A stretch of 64,000 nucleotides of DNA from Synechococcales cyanobacterium C42_A2020_086 (GCA_015272325.1 JACYLU010000025.1:34260-98259); one strand, 5' to 3'; shown: positions 35,214 to 44,899, counted from the first letter of the stretch. Notes: generated by a model from the sequence alone, not told the origin. Numbers and translations: made by a program.

Positions 35214-38200
35214 ATGGTTCAAGACCTCGAACGTACTCGCCAAACCAGTCCTCTGCCGGAAACAGCACCCGCCGCCTATCCGGTGTTCTTCCGCACCTAT
35301 AGCCGTCGTGGTGAAGCTGGTAACAACTCCCGTGAGAGTTGGGAGGAGGTGTGCAACCGCACCCTGCGCGGGATTGTCAAACTCGGCAAGCTCACTCCAG
35401 AAGAAGCGGCGTTGATCGAACGCATGCAGCGGCAATTGAAGAGTCTTCCCTCTGGGCGCTGGCTTTGGGTCGGCGGCACCGAGTGGATTGAGAAGCCAGA
35501 AAACTTCTCGGGAGCCTACAACTGTACCAGCACCAACGTCGTAGACTGGCGTGCTTTCGGGCTGATGATGGACTTGGCCATGATGGGGTGCGGTACGGGA
35601 GCCGTGCTAGAGCCGAAGTATATCAGCCAGCTCCCGCCAATTCGCAATCGCATTACCGTCACTATGCAGGGAGAACTAGGAGCCACTCCCGCCGAGCAGC
35701 GTCAGGAGCAAACCAGCGTGATCTACGAGGGCAATCGTGTCATTCTGCGGGTGGGCGACAGTCGCCAGGGCTGGGTCCAGTCCTACCAAACGCTCCTGGA
35801 ACTATCTACCGATCAGCGCTTTAGCGGCGAGGTCGAAGTGGTGGTTGACCTCAGCAATGTCCGCCCGGCTGGTGAAAAGCTGAAGGGCTTCGGCGGCATG
35901 TCCAACCCGATTCGTCTGCCCGGACTCTACGAGCGCTGTGCCGCTATTCTCAATAAAGCTATCGGTCGTCAGCTCACCTCAGTGGAATGCTGCCTGCTGA
36001 TCGACGAAGCGGCTGCTTGCGTTGTAGCCGGGAACATTCGCCGTTGTCTGCCTGAAGATGCACTCGTTCACACTGCAAAAGGGCTGGTGCCGATCAAACA
36101 AGTTCAGATTGGTGACTGGGTGCAAACACCGCTCGGCTTCCGGCGCGTGGTCGATAAATTCGATCAGGGCATGCAGGAGGTGTATGAGATCGAGACCAAC
36201 GCTACCACGCCTAGAGCGACGCTGAATCACCGGCAGGCGGTTCTGGCTGATGCTCAAGGCGGCATTGTCTGGAAGCAGGTCGCTGAGCTGACCGAGGGCG
36301 ATCGGCTCATGCACAACACCCAGGTGCTGCCAGGAACCGTCACCCATCTGCCGCCCGACTTTACTGTCGATCGTCCTGCCCAGAGCCGTACAGTCAAGGC
36401 GTTAACCATTCCCGCCCTCACGCCTGATGTGGCTTGGCTGATTGGCTTTACGCACGGAGATGGCTATGTTGCCCTGGGACGCAACAAGCACGGTAAGCCC
36501 TATGGTCGCGTGGAATGGGTGATGAACGATCTGGACACAATGCTGCCCCAAATTCAGGCGAAGCTGGATCGGGTTCTGGCGCAGTTTGGGCTAACGGCAA
36601 CCCACAGCACCATTGCCGGGGAGAACACCGCCAAATCCATCTGTTCGTCGATTCGGCTAGCCGAATATTTCAGCCGCTACATCAAGCAGGCAAATCAGCC
36701 GCTGGCTGTGCCCGACTTTATCCTGCAAGGCAGCGTTGATGTGCGATCAGCCTATCTGGCTGGATTGATGGACAGCAACGGAGCGATCAACAACCGTCCG
36801 CCTCATCTACTGACAACGGTATATCGCTCGTTTGCACGTCAGGTCAGCGCTGTTCTATCTAGCCTTGGCATTGCCGGCAGGATCAAGATCACGCCGCCGG
36901 AAGCCGGCTGGCAGCCGAAATATAACCTGACGATTCCCGCCTTCAAGCCACGGTACAACGCCTTGATTGCTCCCCATTCTCTCAAGGGCGAACTGCGACA
37001 AGGGTTGAAAATGTATGGTTTCACGCTGCCTGCTCACCTAATGCGCGAAGCCTACTCCTACAGCGAACTTCGGAGCACGGGTTTTCAGGGCAACGCTCAG
37101 GTTCATGCCAACTACGAGCACTACATCACCGAGTCCGAGGTCAATCTCGATATTCCCGTCACGGTAAAAGGGCTAGGCAGCTACGACTATGTGCAAACCT
37201 ACGACATCGAAGTTGAAGAGGCACACTGCTTCTACTGCGATGGCTACCTGACCCACAATAGCGCCGGGATGCGGCAGGGCGACAGCACCGACACCGCCTT
37301 TGCTGCCGCCAAAGACAACCTCTGGCAACAAGACGAAGCAGGCAACTGGCGCATCGACCCAGAACGCGACGCGCTGCGGATGGCCAACCACACGCGGGTC
37401 TATCACCACAAGCCAACGCTGGAGGAATGCGTGGCGGCCGTGCAGAAGCAGTTCTACTCCGGCGAAGGCGCGATTCAGTGGGCCGGCGAAGCCATTGCTC
37501 GTGCCAGTAGGGATTTGCTCACCACGCCCGAACTGAAGCTCGACTTCATCCGCGCCTATGACCGAGGCGAGGGGCGACAATGGCTGCAGCAGCAGTTTCC
37601 TCAGATGCCGGTCGAGGAACTAGAGCATCGGCTCGGTCGCTACGGGCTAAACCCCTGCGGCGAAATTCTTGGAGAAAACTTCCACTGCAATTTGGCAGAA
37701 ATCCACCTCAACCAGATTGATCCGCATAATCTCCAGGAACAGGAAGACGCCTTTACCGCCGCCGCTCTGTCGGTTGCTGCGTTGCTGAACCATCAGTTTC
37801 TAGAGCCGCGCTATCAGCGGTCGCGCCAGCTCGATCCAATTGTTGGCGTCTCCTTCACTGGCTTATTCGACTTTTTCGTGCAGGCCTTTGGGACGGAATG
37901 GCTGCGCTGGTGGGAGCAGGGTCGCCCCGATACCGTCACTGGCTTGCAGTTCAAGCAGCAAGAACAAGAGTACCTCAGCCGCTGGAAAGAGATTGTCCAC
38001 CGCGTCGTCTGGGATTACTGTGACCGCCACGACCTCAAGCGCCCTAACCGCTGCACGACGGTTCAGCCTGCGGGCACTAAGTCTCTGCTGAGCGGAGCTA
38101 GCCCCGGTTGGCATCCGCCCAAGGCCCAGCGCTTTATCCGCCGCATTACCTTCCGCAAGAACGACCCAGTGGCACTAGCCTGCTTCGACTACGGCTACAA

Positions 38201-38726
38201 GCTTGTGCCCTCCCAGTCCGACAAAGACGAAGACGGGCGGTTGCTCGATGACGCCTTCGACCCGCGCTGCACCGAATGGCTGGTGGAAATTCCCGTAGAA
38301 GTCTCCTGGGCCAACCTTCCTGGAGCCGACGAGATCGCTATTTCCCAATTCTCGGCCCTGGCGCAAATGGACTTCTACATGCAGGTGCAGAAGTACTACA
38401 CGACTCACAATACCTCCGCCACGATCGAGCTGCGGGAATCCGAGGTGGAGGCGTTGGCTCACCGCATCCATCAAGCCATCGCGGACGACGAGGGCTATAT
38501 CTCAGCGGCGCTGCTAGCTCGCTTCGACGATCACCAAACCTTCCCGCGTCTGCCCTTCGAGCCGATCTCCAAAGAGCAGTACGACCAGCTCAGCCAGGAG
38601 GTGCGGCAGCGGCGCAAAACCGATGACTTCTATGCGGCTCTACGACGCTATGATGCTGGCGAACTGATGGAAGCGGGCCCTGCCGGCTGCGACAGCGACA
38701 AATGCTTGCTGCCGGAGCAGAAGTAG
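35214..38726 (+). CDS. nrdJ: adenosylcobalamin-dependent ribonucleotide reductase with intein
   Basis: Class II ribonucleoside-triphosphate reductase, making deoxynucleotides by a B12 radical. The frame encodes 1170 residues; a 405-residue intein (residues 278-682) interrupts it, leaving an extein of about 765 residues, the family size. N-extein: FFRTYSRRGEAGNN, GRWLWVGGTEW, NCTSTNVVDW with an active-site Cys region, and MGCGTGAV. C-extein: SAGMRQGD, NPCGEILGENFHCNLAEIHL with the conserved Cys, PAGTKSLLSGASPGWHPP. The C terminus has CDSDKC, a probable redox-active Cys pair. The junction is NIRR/C...HN/SAGM. Start ATG with AAGGAC upstream. No class I or III reductase genes are in the window. 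Confidence 0.95.
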   Translation: MVQDLERTRQTSPLPETAPAAYPVFFRTYSRRGEAGNNSRESWEEVCNRTLRGIVKLGKLTPEEAALIERMQRQLKSLPSGRWLWVGGTEWIEKPENFSGAYNCTSTNVVDWRAFGLMMDLAMMGCGTGAVLEPKYISQLPPIRNRITVTMQGELGATPAEQRQEQTSVIYEGNRVILRVGDSRQGWVQSYQTLLELSTDQRFSGEVEVVVDLSNVRPAGEKLKGFGGMSNPIRLPGLYERCAAILNKAIGRQLTSVECCLLIDEAAACVVAGNIRRCLPEDALVHTAKGLVPIKQVQIGDWVQTPLGFRRVVDKFDQGMQEVYEIETNATTPRATLNHRQAVLADAQGGIVWKQVAELTEGDRLMHNTQVLPGTVTHLPPDFTVDRPAQSRTVKALTIPALTPDVAWLIGFTHGDGYVALGRNKHGKPYGRVEWVMNDLDTMLPQIQAKLDRVLAQFGLTATHSTIAGENTAKSICSSIRLAEYFSRYIKQANQPLAVPDFILQGSVDVRSAYLAGLMDSNGAINNRPPHLLTTVYRSFARQVSAVLSSLGIAGRIKITPPEAGWQPKYNLTIPAFKPRYNALIAPHSLKGELRQGLKMYGFTLPAHLMREAYSYSELRSTGFQGNAQVHANYEHYITESEVNLDIPVTVKGLGSYDYVQTYDIEVEEAHCFYCDGYLTHNSAGMRQGDSTDTAFAAAKDNLWQQDEAGNWRIDPERDALRMANHTRVYHHKPTLEECVAAVQKQFYSGEGAIQWAGEAIARASRDLLTTPELKLDFIRAYDRGEGRQWLQQQFPQMPVEELEHRLGRYGLNPCGEILGENFHCNLAEIHLNQIDPHNLQEQEDAFTAAALSVAALLNHQFLEPRYQRSRQLDPIVGVSFTGLFDFFVQAFGTEWLRWWEQGRPDTVTGLQFKQQEQEYLSRWKEIVHRVVWDYCDRHDLKRPNRCTTVQPAGTKSLLSGASPGWHPPKAQRFIRRITFRKNDPVALACFDYGYKLVPSQSDKDEDGRLLDDAFDPRCTEWLVEIPVEVSWANLPGADEIAISQFSALAQMDFYMQVQKYYTTHNTSATIELRESEVEALAHRIHQAIADDEGYISAALLARFDDHQTFPRLPFEPISKEQYDQLSQEVRQRRKTDDFYAALRRYDAGELMEAGPAGCDSDKCLLPEQK
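36045..37259 (+). mobile_element. intein with LAGLIDADG endonuclease domain, in nrdJ
   Basis: Self-splicing protein insert of 405 residues. Block A begins with Cys1 in CLPEDALVHTAKGLVPI; block B has TLNHRQAV (TxxH); blocks F and G run YDIEVEEAHCFYCDGYLTHN with the terminal His-Asn, and the first C-extein residue is Ser. All residues for splicing are present. In between are two endonuclease motifs: WLIGFTHGDGYV (catalytic Asp kept) and YLAGLMDSNGAIN, in which the usual second Asp is Asn. A single-site change at this catalytic position suggests the endonuclease may be inactive while splicing is kept. Confidence 0.92.
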
Positions 38727-38733
38727 TATTATC

Positions 38734-38763
38734 TAGCCGCCGGTGAACCTCTGCCAGCGGCTA
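38734..38763 (+). terminator. possible weak terminator hairpin after nrdJ
   Basis: Seven-base perfect stem TAGCCGC / GCGGCTA with a 16-base loop, eight bases after the nrdJ stop codon. No T-run follows, so it may be only an RNA-stabilising hairpin. Confidence 0.35.
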
Positions 38764-38819
38764 ATCACGCTAGGATCGAGGGAAATAACCGCCCTGCATC
38801 GACACGAAGAAGCAAAACT

Positions 38820-39038
38820 ATGTTTATGGATGAGTTGACTCCTGTATTCAAACAGCTCACTACCTACCCAGTTGCGTTTCTAGGTGGGTTTGTCTCTGGC
38901 CTGCTGCGGCTGAATTTGGCAGACGATCCCGTTAAAAGTTGGCTCGATCAGCAATCGGGTTCTTATGCGGCATCGACTGCATCCATGGGTAGCACTAACG
39001 GCAAATCAAGCGGTCCCAAGTCCATTGCGATTGAGTAA
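38820..39038 (+). CDS. small conserved protein of unknown function
   Basis: 72 residues from the ATG at 38820, or 70 from the ATG at 38826. A hydrophobic stretch (TTYPVAFLGGFVSGLLRLNLA) may be a membrane helix, followed by DDPVKSWLDQQSG and a Ser/Gly-rich tail. The core PVAFLGGFVSGLLRLNL-DDPVKSWL looks highly constrained and I believe it recurs in cyanobacteria, but no function is known to me. It lies 93 bp after nrdJ and converges on the SPFH gene 74 bp away. Confidence 0.7.
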   Translation: MFMDELTPVFKQLTTYPVAFLGGFVSGLLRLNLADDPVKSWLDQQSGSYAASTASMGSTNGKSSGPKSIAIE

Positions 39039-39112
39039 CTCCGACCAGCCCTCGCCGGCCACGGTTTTAACCCTAATACGGACGGTAATGCCCAAAACGT
39101 TGAAGCCGTATC

Positions 39113-40036
39113 CTAGGCATTGCCGTTCGCCTCACCCACGATGGCACGAATACTTTCCACCGTTGCAGTGATATTGCGCGGATCCATAAACATGACTTTG
39201 CTGCTGCTGCTGCTGCCGATTTTGGCTCCGGTGTCTAGATAATGCTGCGCCATCAAAAATTGCAGCGCTTCGCGAGCACTGGGGTCTGCTTGCAGTGTTT
39301 TAGCAATTACCTGCAACGCCTCGGCGGTTGCCTGTGCTTTGAGCACCTGCTCTTGGCGAGCTGCTTGCGCCCGCAAAATCGTTGCTTTTTGCTGCGCCTC
39401 TGCTTCTAGCACTTGCGCTTCTGCCCGACCGCGAGCACTGTTGACCGCCGATTCCCGCTCGCCCTCGGAGGTCAAGATGGCAGCCCGCTTGCGCCGCTCA
39501 GCCGACATTTGCAACTCCATCGATTCCTGCACGGCCTTCGAGGGGACAATGTCGCGCAGCTCAACGCGAGTGACCTTCACCCCCCAAGGATCAGTGGCAA
39601 TATCCAGCTCACGCAGCAGAATTTCGTTAATTTCCGATCGAGCCGTGAAGGTTTGATCAAGTTCTAGCCTGCCCATTTCAGCTCGAATCTGGGTTAGCAC
39701 CAGATTGATCATGGCCGCCTGCAAATTCTGCACCTTGTAGAAGGCTTTTTCCAGATCGACAATCCGCCAGTAGACGACAGCATCCACCGTGATGGCAACA
39801 TTGTCGCGGGTGATGCATTGTTGAGGCGGAATATCCAGCACTTTCTCGCGAATAGTTTCTTGATAAGCGATGCGCTCTAAAAACGGCAACGTGAAGTTCA
39901 GTCCGGGCGACAGCTTGCGATCATAGCTACCCAATCGCTCGACTAGGGCTTCATTGCCCTGATTGATGATCCGCACTGATCCCGCTAAACTAGCGCCACC
40001 CAAGGCTAATAGAATTGCAGTAAATAAGGCTTCCAT
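39113..40036 (-). CDS. SPFH domain / stomatin-like protein (paraslipin)
   Basis: Membrane scaffolding protein of 307 residues. One N-terminal hydrophobic segment ([21 protein letters not shown]) is followed by an SPFH/PHB domain ([68 protein letters not shown]) and an Ala/Glu-rich coiled coil (about 185-245) for oligomerisation. The tail has a Ser run and MDPRN. The neighbouring upstream gene on the same strand encodes NfeD; the SPFH-NfeD pair is a widespread operon thought to organise membrane microdomains. The gap between them is 229 bp. Confidence 0.92.
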   Translation of the reverse strand: MEALFTAILLALGGASLAGSVRIINQGNEALVERLGSYDRKLSPGLNFTLPFLERIAYQETIREKVLDIPPQQCITRDNVAITVDAVVYWRIVDLEKAFYKVQNLQAAMINLVLTQIRAEMGRLELDQTFTARSEINEILLRELDIATDPWGVKVTRVELRDIVPSKAVQESMELQMSAERRKRAAILTSEGERESAVNSARGRAEAQVLEAEAQQKATILRAQAARQEQVLKAQATAEALQVIAKTLQADPSAREALQFLMAQHYLDTGAKIGSSSSSKVMFMDPRNITATVESIRAIVGEANGNA

Positions 40037-40265
40037 CGTTAAGTCTCCAGGTTAAATCTGTAAGAAAGGGATGCCGTCAAGGAATCCAGAAGGTAACCAT
40101 CCCATCGGGCGGATTCGTTTGCTCTCTCGTTCACTCCAGCGCTGAATGGTGACTTGTTCAGTTTGTCGGCAGCACCCAGCGGTGAGACTAAAGCCAATGC
40201 CACGAGTCAATGCCACTGGTGAATAGGTTGAGTCAATCCAGTTTTAGTCGATGGGTTGCGTCTGT

Positions 40266-40700
40266 TCAGCGAGGCTCCAGGTAAATCAAACTTTTGGGCA
40301 GCACCAGCAGCGTAGTGCCACGTCGTCCCACAACATAAACTATTTGGTTGGGCGCAATGGTCAACGACTCATCTTCACAGCGGGCCTGCCAGGAATTGCC
40401 TTCGTAGAGTACCCGTCCAGTCTGCCCAGCCGGAATGGCGGTCAGGGTTTGGGCTTCGTGAGCATCAATCAGCTTAGAAGACGAGCGTTTGGGCAGAAAA
40501 CGACGCAGCAGCAGGGTCAGTGCCAGCGATAGCCCGAACCAGATCGCCACTTGCACCCCAAACGACGGCACCACAAATGCAATAAACGCCACGAGAATCG
40601 CGCTGAGGCCCATCGTCAGCTCCACAAAAGCCGTGGGCAGCACAAATTCCATGACACATAGCAGCACACCAGCAATCAGCCAAAGCAGAGGGGCACTCAT
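40266..40700 (-). CDS. NfeD family protein
   Basis: 144 residues. Two to three membrane helices at the N terminus (LLWLIAGVLLCVMEFVLP, AILVAFIAFVVPS, VAIWFGLSLALTLLL) and a C-terminal OB-like beta domain (LTAIPAGQTGRVLYEGNSWQA, QIVYVVGRRGTTLLV), the short form of NfeD without the protease part. It lies upstream of the SPFH gene on the same strand and is likely its partner in the membrane. ATG start; AGTGCCC upstream gives no strong ribosome site. Confidence 0.9.
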   Translation of the reverse strand: MSAPLLWLIAGVLLCVMEFVLPTAFVELTMGLSAILVAFIAFVVPSFGVQVAIWFGLSLALTLLLRRFLPKRSSSKLIDAHEAQTLTAIPAGQTGRVLYEGNSWQARCEDESLTIAPNQIVYVVGRRGTTLLVLPKSLIYLEPR

Positions 40701-40993
40701 AGAGAGGGCAGGTCAAGAAACCAGGGAGTTTAGGATAACGAGATTCAGTTGTAACGTTTAGCAAAGAATTCCCGCTTTTCCCGATTTGCGCATACTATGG
40801 GGCAGCGTTTTCCACACCTAGGGATGGGGTCCGTCCCAGAGAGTAGGGCTGGAGCAGAAACAGGATTCTGTTGCTCCATCTATCCTAGCTTCCCTAGCCA
40901 CGACCTCGCTGGCAAGGGTACAGGCGTGGAACCGTGGCTGCACTCCTGAGATCGCAACTTCGCTAACTTGTTGAGTACTTCTTCCGGCCGACC

Positions 40994-43120
40994 ATGAGCA
41001 TTTCCCTTCCGCTTCACTGTGCTAACCCCAACTGCCGTCATGCCGAAAATGTTCTAGGGCAGGTGGTCTGCGATCATTGCCAAACCCCTTTGATCTACCG
41101 CTATCTGTGGGCGGTGGATGCTGCCCAGATACCCGTTGGCTCGCTGGTGGACAATCGCTATGCGGTGATCCATCCTCAAGTTTGGTTGGATACGCAGCCG
41201 GGAGTGCCGCCGCAGTTACCCGAGGAGCACACAGCGGATCTGCTGCCCTACCTGCATCTCTATCCGCAGCGGTTGCATGTGCCCGAGCTATACGGCGTCT
41301 GCCCTGTTCCTAAGACCGCTGGCTGTCAGGGAAATGCTCCACCCATTCTGTTGCTGGAGAATGTGCCGCTCGATCCGCAGACCGGGCAGCTCTATCCCAA
41401 CCTGGAGAACGCCTGGATCAGCGCTTCGGCTGTGCGGCAGGTGTACTGGCTATGGCAGATTCTGCAGCTTTGGCGGCCCTTACAACAGCAGGGTGTTGTC
41501 TCTAGTCTGCTCCGGGCCGATAACCTGATTGTGGACGGTTGGCGAGTCCGGTTGCGAGAGCTGATCAGCGATCAAGCCTTTTCCAGCGTGGCCGGCTCAG
41601 CAGGCAGCACGGCTTGCCATCACAGCAGCCACCGTGAACCAGAGAGCTATTTTGCTGCGTCGGTGATGAACCCAGTGCCTCAGTCAGTGGTGCTGAGTCC
41701 AGAACCGCTCTGCCCAACCCTGGCCGAGTTGGCCAACCTCTGGCAGCTCTGGGTCGAGGATGCTCAGTTCCCATTGGTGGAGCCATTGCGCGATCTCTGC
41801 CAGCAAATGCAGCGCATCGGCGAAACCGAATTTGGCTTTCAGGCGGTGCGGTCGCAGTTGAATCGGCTGCTGCTGGAGCAGGCTGCTCAGGAACCGCTGC
41901 GCATCGACATTGCCGGAGCGACCACCACGGGTCCTCAGCGGTCTCACAACGAAGATGCCTGCTATCCATCGGCGGATCGGCTGCAGTTTGCTCCGGCGCT
42001 CCAGCCCTATGTGGGCATTGTCTGTGACGGCATTGGGGGACACGAAGGTGGTGAAGTTGCCAGCCAGCTAGCGCTACGGTCGCTGCAATTGCAGCTACAG
42101 GCACTGTTTGCAGAACTGGTGGGTCAGCGAGAACCTTGCCCGCCGGCGGTCGTAGAAGAGCAGTTGATCGAAGTCGTGCGGGTGGTGAATAACCTAATCG
42201 CCGCCCAGAATGACAGCCAAGGACGAGCTTCCCGGCAGCGCATGGGCACCACACTGGTCATGGCAGTGTATCTGCCGCAGCGCATCGAAACGCCCAACGG
42301 CGAAGGCGAGACCCACGAACTCTACTTGGTGCATGTAGGAGATAGCCGCGCCTACTGGTTAACGCCCCGCGCCTGCCAGTTGCTAACGGTAGACGATGAC
42401 GTCATTACGCGCGAAGTGCGATTGGGGCGAAGCGTGTACCACGAAGCCAGACAGCACCCCGATGCCAGCGCGTTAACGCAGGCCCTTGGCACCCGCGACG
42501 CCGATAGCCTGACCATTAACGTGCAGCGGTTTATCATCGAAGAGAGTGGTGTGCTGCTGCTGTGCTCGGACGGGTTAAGCGATAACGATCTGGTCGAGCG
42601 CTCTTGGGAAGCTTGGACGCAGCCAGTTTTGAAAGGCAAACTGCCTCTAGCAGCAGCCGTGCAGGCGTGGCTGGAGCGAGCAGATCAAGAAAACGGACAT
42701 GATAACTCTTCGGTGGTGCTGATGCACTGCCGCGTTGGTGTTTCTCCCGATTGGTTGGAAACCGATTGGCTCGAAACTGATAGTCCGGCATCTAGTCCGG
42801 CCTCGTCTCCGGTTGAGCCGCGAGCTGCTGATGATCCTGACTTAACTGCATCAGCCCGCGCCCTGCTGTATGATGAGGCGGAATCGACCGCAATGCCCTC
42901 ACCGGTTGGCTCTTCGGAACTACCCAAGTCGCAGAAATTTGTTGACGTCTGGCTGTTTGGTTTGGCGTTTGCGGCAGTAATGTTTATTCTCGGCTCCCTC
43001 GGGGTTGCCATATGGCGAGAACTAGACCCGGCAGGATTCCGGCAACTCTGGGATCAGCTGTCTGGAGAACCATCTATAGAGCAGGTTGAACCGTCTCCAT
43101 CTGTTCCGCCTGCGCCTTAA
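40994..43120 (+). CDS. PP2C-family Ser/Thr phosphatase with zinc ribbon and pseudokinase-like region
   Basis: 708 residues. The N terminus has two Cys pairs (CANPNC and CDHC) forming a zinc ribbon. Residues about 40-290 weakly follow a protein-kinase C-lobe: WLWQILQLWRPLQQQGVV and LLRADNLIVDGWRVRL stand where HRDxKxxN should be, with catalytic Asp and Lys gone. The PP2C domain (about 305-580) keeps all metal sites: RSHNEDACYP, CDGIGGHEGG, MGTTLV, HVGDSRAYWL, LCSDGLSDN, HDNSSVVL, so it should be active. Then comes a Ser/Pro linker with DNA repeats, and one membrane helix (VWLFGLAFAAVMFILGSLGVA) near the end, followed by a short tail. It probably reverses Ser/Thr kinase signalling. Confidence 0.86.
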   Translation: MSISLPLHCANPNCRHAENVLGQVVCDHCQTPLIYRYLWAVDAAQIPVGSLVDNRYAVIHPQVWLDTQPGVPPQLPEEHTADLLPYLHLYPQRLHVPELYGVCPVPKTAGCQGNAPPILLLENVPLDPQTGQLYPNLENAWISASAVRQVYWLWQILQLWRPLQQQGVVSSLLRADNLIVDGWRVRLRELISDQAFSSVAGSAGSTACHHSSHREPESYFAASVMNPVPQSVVLSPEPLCPTLAELANLWQLWVEDAQFPLVEPLRDLCQQMQRIGETEFGFQAVRSQLNRLLLEQAAQEPLRIDIAGATTTGPQRSHNEDACYPSADRLQFAPALQPYVGIVCDGIGGHEGGEVASQLALRSLQLQLQALFAELVGQREPCPPAVVEEQLIEVVRVVNNLIAAQNDSQGRASRQRMGTTLVMAVYLPQRIETPNGEGETHELYLVHVGDSRAYWLTPRACQLLTVDDDVITREVRLGRSVYHEARQHPDASALTQALGTRDADSLTINVQRFIIEESGVLLLCSDGLSDNDLVERSWEAWTQPVLKGKLPLAAAVQAWLERADQENGHDNSSVVLMHCRVGVSPDWLETDWLETDSPASSPASSPVEPRAADDPDLTASARALLYDEAESTAMPSPVGSSELPKSQKFVDVWLFGLAFAAVMFILGSLGVAIWRELDPAGFRQLWDQLSGEPSIEQVEPSPSVPPAP
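42749..42778 (+). repeat. 15-bp in-frame tandem duplication in PP2C linker
   Basis: Two 15-bp copies encode DWLET-DWLET. A second, 12-bp duplication (42781-42804, TAGTCCGGCATC then TAGTCCGGCCTC) follows. Both units are multiples of three, so the frame is kept. Confidence 0.82.
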
Positions 43121-43245
43121 GGACAACGCACAAAAACAAGGTATAGGCTAAAGGCACGGTGCTCACTAGAGTCCCTTCGTTCCACACTACTTTAGGACCC
43201 CAATCTGATTACTGATTAGGTCTGACTAGGATATCCCAGAACCAA

Positions 43246-44310
43246 TCAAGAGAGTTTTTCTTCTGGGTAGAGGTGATCTAGCACGTCCTGAACCGTGCTG
43301 GCGAGAGGAACCGCCAGAATAATGCCGATGAAGCCACCAATTTGCGCGCCAATCAGCAGCGACAGAATAATCCACACTGGATTCAAGCCGACTAGCCTGC
43401 CAAGGATACGGGGGCTAATGGCATTATCAATAATTTGGTCAATGACCAGGCAGAGTCCTAGCACCCCCAGTCCCAGCCAGACATTGCTGAGGGCTGCAAT
43501 GAAACTGACGCCAAACACGCCCAAAATATCGCAGAACGGGATCAGCGCTAGCAAGCCAATGCCCATGCCAAACAGCAGAAACAGCGGTAGCTGGATCACC
43601 AAAAACGCCAGTGATAGCACTGTGCCCTGAATCAGCGATACCGTGGCTTGACCGACGAAATACCCCTGAAAGTTCTGCCGAAGCGATTGGCGAATCTCGC
43701 TACTCACAGATTTCGGCAACCAGCGAAAAATGCCATCCCAAAATGCTTTGCCATACAGCAAGAGGTAAAGCGTCAGGGCAATCACCAAAATCAGCTCGAA
43801 CACCCCACCCACAGCCCCGAAAATCAGGCTGGGCAACTGAGCCGAAACCGAGCCAATCTCATCTGGGGCGATGCTCTCTAGGCGGTTAATAATTCCAGTC
43901 ATATTGATCGGCAGGCGACGCACGACTGCCCAGTGTTGGAACGCTTGCAATTGATTGCTGCCAGAATCGACTAAAGTGGGCAAATTTTGCAGCAGCAGTT
44001 CCAACTGACCGAGAATCAGGGGAACTAAGGTAATAGCCAGAGTGACGAGCAACCCCAACGTCAGCAAAAACACGAGCACTACCGCATAAAACCGCTGCAC
44101 CCCTCGTTTCTGCAAAAACTGCACTGGGTAGTCCAACAAAAAAGCCAGCAACGTTGCTAGCAGCAGCGCAGTCAAGGTGGAGCGAAAGTAATTCAGCAGC
44201 AGCAGCAAAACCCAGCCGTTGAGGACTACGAGAGGCGCAATCAAGGTTAAGACAAACCATCGTGGCAGGCGGTTCACCCAGGAACTCAAGGAGTGAGGCG
44301 AGTCAGTCAT
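43246..44310 (-). CDS. AI-2E family transporter
   Basis: Polytopic membrane protein of about 354 residues. Eight or so hydrophobic segments are visible (ALLLATLLAFLLDYPV, FYAVVLVFLLTLGLLVTLAITLVPLIL, LILVIALTLYLLLY, LIQGTVLSLAFLVIQLPLFLLF, LLALIPFCDILGVFGVSFIA, PVWIILSLLIGAQIGGFIGIILAVPLAS), with the family PVQFLQKRGVQR and YPEEKLS ends. The family contains TqsA-type exporters; the substrate here is unknown. I take the ATG at 44310 over an upstream TTG that adds 13 residues. Alone on the minus strand. Confidence 0.88.
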   Translation of the reverse strand: MTDSPHSLSSWVNRLPRWFVLTLIAPLVVLNGWVLLLLLNYFRSTLTALLLATLLAFLLDYPVQFLQKRGVQRFYAVVLVFLLTLGLLVTLAITLVPLILGQLELLLQNLPTLVDSGSNQLQAFQHWAVVRRLPINMTGIINRLESIAPDEIGSVSAQLPSLIFGAVGGVFELILVIALTLYLLLYGKAFWDGIFRWLPKSVSSEIRQSLRQNFQGYFVGQATVSLIQGTVLSLAFLVIQLPLFLLFGMGIGLLALIPFCDILGVFGVSFIAALSNVWLGLGVLGLCLVIDQIIDNAISPRILGRLVGLNPVWIILSLLIGAQIGGFIGIILAVPLASTVQDVLDHLYPEEKLS

Positions 44311-44429
44311 GAACGAAAAAGTCCTTACGCTAAGAAATCCAGGAGACAATTGTCAACACAGGTTAGCCACTGAGCTGTGGAATTCTATGGTTGTAGCGTC
44401 GTTGGCAGCATTAGTTGCAGAGTCAGCCT

Positions 44430-44453
44430 AGCGATTGAGAAAGCGATTGAGAA
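44430..44453. repeat. 12-bp perfect tandem duplication
   Basis: AGCGATTGAGAA twice with no mismatch. Confidence 0.88.
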
Positions 44454-44648
44454 CAGGAAGAACTCAGCGATTTGAGTGCTCATTCCGGACATCCGACTGC
44501 TGCTTTGTCTATAGTTATATGAAGTAACGTACACCATTTCACTCACTCCTCAGGCCGATGAGGGCAACGTCTTGAGGGTGAAACCGGAATATCTAAGGAT
44601 ATGCCCCCTGCATCCAACAGCCATAGTGCCTTGCCTCTGAGAACACTG

Positions 44649-44672
44649 TGAATGAATCTTTGAATGAATCTC
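44649..44672. repeat. 12-bp tandem duplication
   Basis: TGAATGAATCTT followed by TGAATGAATCTC, one mismatch. Confidence 0.85.
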
Positions 44673-44899
44673 TGAATTCATTGTGCAGGGTGCAGACCGG
44701 GATGCTCCTAACCATGACCTAACATTAAGGAAACAATTCGTAGCGTTAGCTACTGCTCAACCGCGGGTTTAAGGCTACGAATGATCAACTCTATTCTGGT
44801 TCGATAGCTAGACTCTAGCTGTTTATTCGTTGTATTCGCGCTTATTCCACTTATTTCGCCGAATTTGCACGTTTTCACTCTATAGAAGAAGAGGTTCCT

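Larger units (their letters stand above)
44311..44899. other. 589-bp divergent spacer with possible RNA structure
   Basis: No gene. It has a perfect 12-bp tandem (44430-44453), a 12-bp tandem with one mismatch (44649-44672), and around 44544-44580 a segment where CCTCA can pair with either of two downstream TGAGG copies (44559 and 44574), so two alternative hairpins are possible. I recognise no known riboswitch. GAAGAGG lies before the GTG of the next gene. Confidence 0.5.
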
